A stretch of 64,000 nt of DNA from Profftia sp020342455 (GTDB lineage: Bacteria; Pseudomonadota; Gammaproteobacteria; Enterobacterales; Enterobacteriaceae): assembly GCF_020342455.1 (NCBI RefSeq), contig NZ_CP080506.1:248001-312000 (forward strand). Direction: 5' to 3'. A program made the translations under genes and the position numbers. This document shows positions 61,100 to 64,000 of the stretch, piece after piece. The notes under the pieces are model-generated. The model saw only the letters and a list, made by a program, of their open reading frames with translations, was not told the origin of the DNA and made no database searches. The first letter of the stretch is position 1. Each line of letters begins with the position of its first letter.

Positions 61100-61118
61100 A
61101 GTATCCTAGTCAGATACT
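61100..61118 (-). terminator. possible hflC terminator
   Basis: 6 bp stem (61100-61105 with 61113-61118), 7 nt loop, 10 nt past the hflC stop, followed on the minus strand by TTTAAATAAAATTATTTTTT. Weak stem. Confidence 0.35.
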
Positions 61119-61128
61119 ATGCAGTAAA

Positions 61129-62124
61129 TTAATTGCCAGTTGATGATCTCATGTATTTAAAAAAATGACTATCTGGATGTAGAATCATAACATCTTGTCC
61201 ATATTTAAAACTATTCTCATAAGCTTTGAGACTTCGAATAAATATAAAAAAATCTGAATCTTGCTGAAACGCATTAGCAAATAATTTTGCAGTTATTGCA
61301 TCACCCTCACCACGAGTAATACGTCCATAACGTTCTGCTTCAGCTAAAGTAAGTGTTACTTGATAATCAGCAGTTGCACGTAGTTTTTCTGCTTCTTCTT
61401 GACCCTGTGAACGATGACGACGTGCTACAGCTTCACGTTCTGCACGCATACGTTTATATATTGCATCGGAAACTTCTGTGGGTAGATTTATCTGTTTAAT
61501 ACGAACGTCTATTACCTCGATACCCAAAGCAGCCATGCTATTAGAGTTGATTGCAGTGGATTTTGTATTTTGGTTTTCATGCTCGATGCGTGCTATAACA
61601 TTCGCAATAGCATCATCAGTATTATTTACTATAATCTCATCATGTGTTGTTCCATGATTTAATGCATCACGCACATTCTCCATTAGCTTACCACGTGAGT
61701 CTGTAACGATATCCTTAATATCTAATCGACCAATTTCAGAACGTAGACGATCACTGAATTTACGTTTTAATAATACTTCGGCTTGAGCAATATCACCTCC
61801 GTCGGTCGCCAAATAGTAATGGCTAAAATCACTTATACGCCACTTTATGTAAGAATCAACTATTAAGTCTTTTTTTTCTTTGGTTACAAACCGGTCTGCT
61901 TGATTATCCATAGTTTGGATACGTGCATTAAGTATTTTAACAGATTCAATAAATGGTATCGTCAGATGAAGACCGGGAGTAAATACTATAGGTTTATACT
62001 CCTTATTACGCAGTACTTTACCAAAACGTAAGACAATACCACGCTGACCTTCAGTTACTATAAAGATTGATGTATACGATACAATCAGGATAACAATAAA
62101 AACAAGTAATATAGACTTACGCAT
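61129..62124 (-). CDS. hflC: HflC, regulator of the FtsH protease
   Basis: SPFH/prohibitin-family protein that with HflK forms a large periplasmic cage around FtsH in the inner membrane and limits its access to membrane substrates. 331 aa (E. coli 334): N-terminal membrane anchor (about 4-22), SPFH domain (TEGQRGIVLRFGKVL...), then a long helical coiled-coil region (about 205-290, RMRAEREAVARRHRSQGQEEAEKLRA). ATG 62124 overlaps the hflK stop as TAATG, after GGAGGAG, so the pair is translationally coupled. Confidence 0.97.
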   Translation of the reverse strand: MRKSILLVFIVILIVSYTSIFIVTEGQRGIVLRFGKVLRNKEYKPIVFTPGLHLTIPFIESVKILNARIQTMDNQADRFVTKEKKDLIVDSYIKWRISDFSHYYLATDGGDIAQAEVLLKRKFSDRLRSEIGRLDIKDIVTDSRGKLMENVRDALNHGTTHDEIIVNNTDDAIANVIARIEHENQNTKSTAINSNSMAALGIEVIDVRIKQINLPTEVSDAIYKRMRAEREAVARRHRSQGQEEAEKLRATADYQVTLTLAEAERYGRITRGEGDAITAKLFANAFQQDSDFFIFIRSLKAYENSFKYGQDVMILHPDSHFFKYMRSSTGN

Positions 62125-63368
62125 TAGTTATCTCCTCCATGACGATGATTATTACGTTTTGAGTTGGCTCGTCGCTGGTCTATAATATTATTACTTAAAT
62201 GTGAAGTACTTAATGTCTTAGTGGATATATTAGAGATTGGATTTAAATGAATCAAACCAGTATCATTATGGTGATATGTTGTATTAGTTTTAATACCGTG
62301 CATTAGTTGATCTAAAGGTAATACCATTAGATGAGCATCATTACTATCAATCAGTAATTTACGGGTATTGCTTAATATATGTTCCATAGTTTCTAAGTAC
62401 ATACGTTCACGTGTAATTTGCGGAGAAGCTTTGTATTCAGGTAGTAGTCGTGTGAAACGACCTACTTCACCTTGTGCTTCCAAAATAGTGCGGTCTTTAT
62501 AAGCTCTAGCATCTTCTAGAATACGTTGGGCTTTCCCATTAGCACGAGGTTGTACTTCATTTATATAAGCCTCTGCCTCTCGTATATATTGCTGTTCATT
62601 TTCACGCGCTGCAATTGCATCATCAAATGCAGCTTTCACTTCTTCTGGTGGCCTTGCTGTCTGAAAATTTACATCCAGCAGGGTGAGGCCCATTTTATAG
62701 GGTTTAATGGTTTCTTCTAAAACTTTATGGGTGTCAGTGCGGATAATAGTACGTCCTTCAGTGAGTATCTTATCCATTGAGTATTTACCAATTACCGCAC
62801 GCAGTGCGCTATCAGTGGCCTGACGTAGGCTATCATCAGCATTAGTAACATTAAATAGATAATCTTTTGGATTAGTAATACGGTACTGTACGTTCATTTC
62901 AACTCGTACTACGTTTTCATCAGAAGTAAGCATTACTCCAGATGCCGATAATTCACGTACTGCTTCGATATTTACCGGAGTGACTTCATCAATAAAATTA
63001 GGTTTCCAATTTAAACCTGGTTGCACTAGATGACTAAATTTTCCAAAACTTATAACAACACCCCGTTCCGCTTCTTTAATCGTATACAAACCACTTAAGG
63101 CCCATATAATAATAAGAGTTGTAATCGCAATACTAAGAGCTGTACCACTAAAAATAGTTAGTGGATTTAATGAACGATTAGAATTATGATTCTTGTCACC
63201 TAATTGACTTAGTTTTTTTATTATTTTACGAAAAATATCATCTAGATCTGGTGGACCCTTATCGCGATTACTTTTATTGTTATTCTTACCCGGGTTGCTG
63301 TTATTATTACTTCCGCCCCCCCATGGGTCGCGGTTCTGTCCGTTATTACCGGGCTGATTCCACGCCAT
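62124..63368 (-). CDS. hflK: HflK, regulator of the FtsH protease
   Basis: Partner of HflC in the FtsH cage. From ATG 63368 it has 414 aa (E. coli 419). The cytoplasmic N-terminus is glycine/asparagine-rich (MAWNQPGNNGQNRDPWGGG, then many Asn), the DLDDIFRKI segment follows, then a membrane helix (about 71-94), the SPFH domain (ERGVVISFGKFSHLVQPGLNWKP) and a coiled coil. GGAG lies 6 nt before ATG 63368 and homology starts there; ATG 63380 would overlap this site. In E. coli hfq and hflX precede hflK; neither is in the window. Confidence 0.97.
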   Translation of the reverse strand: MAWNQPGNNGQNRDPWGGGSNNNSNPGKNNNKSNRDKGPPDLDDIFRKIIKKLSQLGDKNHNSNRSLNPLTIFSGTALSIAITTLIIIWALSGLYTIKEAERGVVISFGKFSHLVQPGLNWKPNFIDEVTPVNIEAVRELSASGVMLTSDENVVRVEMNVQYRITNPKDYLFNVTNADDSLRQATDSALRAVIGKYSMDKILTEGRTIIRTDTHKVLEETIKPYKMGLTLLDVNFQTARPPEEVKAAFDDAIAARENEQQYIREAEAYINEVQPRANGKAQRILEDARAYKDRTILEAQGEVGRFTRLLPEYKASPQITRERMYLETMEHILSNTRKLLIDSNDAHLMVLPLDQLMHGIKTNTTYHHNDTGLIHLNPISNISTKTLSTSHLSNNIIDQRRANSKRNNHRHGGDN

Positions 63369-64000
63369 ATCTTGCTCCATTCTTCAATGATTTATATGAT
63401 TTAGATTTATAAGAGTATGTTATACTAACTGATAGTTAATTAATAATATACTTTTAAGTATTTTTAAGTTTATGTATAAAAATGCAATTACTTATGTAAG
63501 TAGTAGAGTGTTCTTATCTAAATTTTTAATTATTTTGTAAAAACAATCATTACTATCTCTTTAAGAGATTAAAATATATAATCAACTATATACTATTTAG
63601 TATGTGAGAATATAATAGTTATTATTTTGTTATACCTTTCCTTTTATGTGTATAACAGTTAAATGAAGTAGATTACTAGCCTGGTCTTAAATAATAATAA
63701 GTTTTGTATAAGATTATTATTGTAATGACAAATATCTATTTTCTATTCCCTAAACATACAGATATTTTTAATATTTTAACAGTTATTAAGTGTTATTCTA
63801 TTTATTTTCTTAATTCTAATAAATTATTTCTTGCATGATAATTTTATTATCTACCAATCATATATATTCAATATTTATATTGAAACTGTTTTTTATTGGT
63901 TATGATGTATTATAAGAAGAATAAAAATTCATTTTTATAAACTTCATCATTAATATGATCTATCTGAATTATTGAATATATATAAATTATAATATTTCTC
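63369..64000. other. sequence upstream of hflK
   Basis: 632 bp to the window end, no gene. A 6 bp hairpin ATCTCT/AGAGAT lies at 63555-63569. The hflK promoter must be here, as hflX is gone, but no clear -35/-10 pair stands out. Confidence 0.5.

Larger units (their letters stand above)
60671..61128. other. hflC-gapA spacer
   Basis: 458 bp with the 60785 hairpin and a weak hflC terminator. I found -10-like TATAAA on the minus strand near 60750 but no -35 at proper spacing. Confidence 0.5.

Noticed and set aside
1..64000. Mobile elements, prophage, toxin-antitoxin or defence systems
   Set aside because: No transposase, integrase, phage, nuclease or paired small-ORF signature appears; every defensible gene is a core enteric orthologue.

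Overview
The window looks like a piece of the chromosome of a host-restricted, genome-reduced member of the Enterobacterales, most likely an obligate or long-standing insect endosymbiont still in the middle of gene loss. Evidence: all 33 genes I can defend are orthologues of ordinary Escherichia coli-type chromosomal genes, protein sequences and lengths are close to the enteric forms, the DNA is extremely A+T-rich, and only about 36 of 64 kb (about 56 percent, summed from the gene coordinates) is coding. I see no phage, insertion sequence, plasmid, CRISPR array, rRNA or tRNA gene. I cannot name the species from sequence alone.

Layout. 1-14.3 kb, plus strand: rnr, then the conserved enteric block ndk-rlmN-rodZ-ispG-hisS-yfgM-bamB-der with enlarged spacers. 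14.3-17.5 kb: non-coding desert. 17.5-26.6 kb, minus strand: nusB, then rho, trxA and rep in the enteric order, but with a 3.85 kb desert where gppA and rhlB are expected. 26.6-29.6 kb: desert. 29.6-34.1 kb, minus: accD-folC-dedD-cvpA. 34.1-37.2 kb: desert. 37.2-40.1 kb, plus: brnQ-proY. 40.3-45.2 kb, minus: complete cytochrome bo3 operon cyoABCDE, converging on proY at a bidirectional terminator. 46.2-63.4 kb, minus: clpB, sixA, ispA-dxs, yajR, yccA, gapA and hflK-hflC, separated by non-coding stretches of 0.2 to 2.2 kb.

Function. The retained genes serve core physiology: RNA decay and modification (rnr, rlmN), translation (hisS, der), transcription termination and antitermination (rho, nusB), replication restart (rep), envelope assembly (bamB, yfgM, rodZ, dedD, cvpA), folate and fatty acid supply (folC, accD), isoprenoids by the MEP route (dxs, ispG, ispA), aerobic respiration (cyo), glycolysis (gapA), protein quality control (clpB, hflKC, yccA), redox (trxA), and import of amino acids (brnQ, proY).

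No undescribed multi-gene system is visible. The most unusual signal is in the non-coding DNA: a set of very long, perfect or near-perfect hairpins (17 to 20 paired bases, loops of 3 to 12 nt) at rodZ/ispG, dedD/cvpA and ispA/dxs and inside the deserts, mostly without the U-tract of a normal intrinsic terminator. Other points of interest are a likely ATA start codon in bamB, a RodZ that has lost its periplasmic domain, an RNase R without its basic tail, and a repeat-bearing control region upstream of cyoA.
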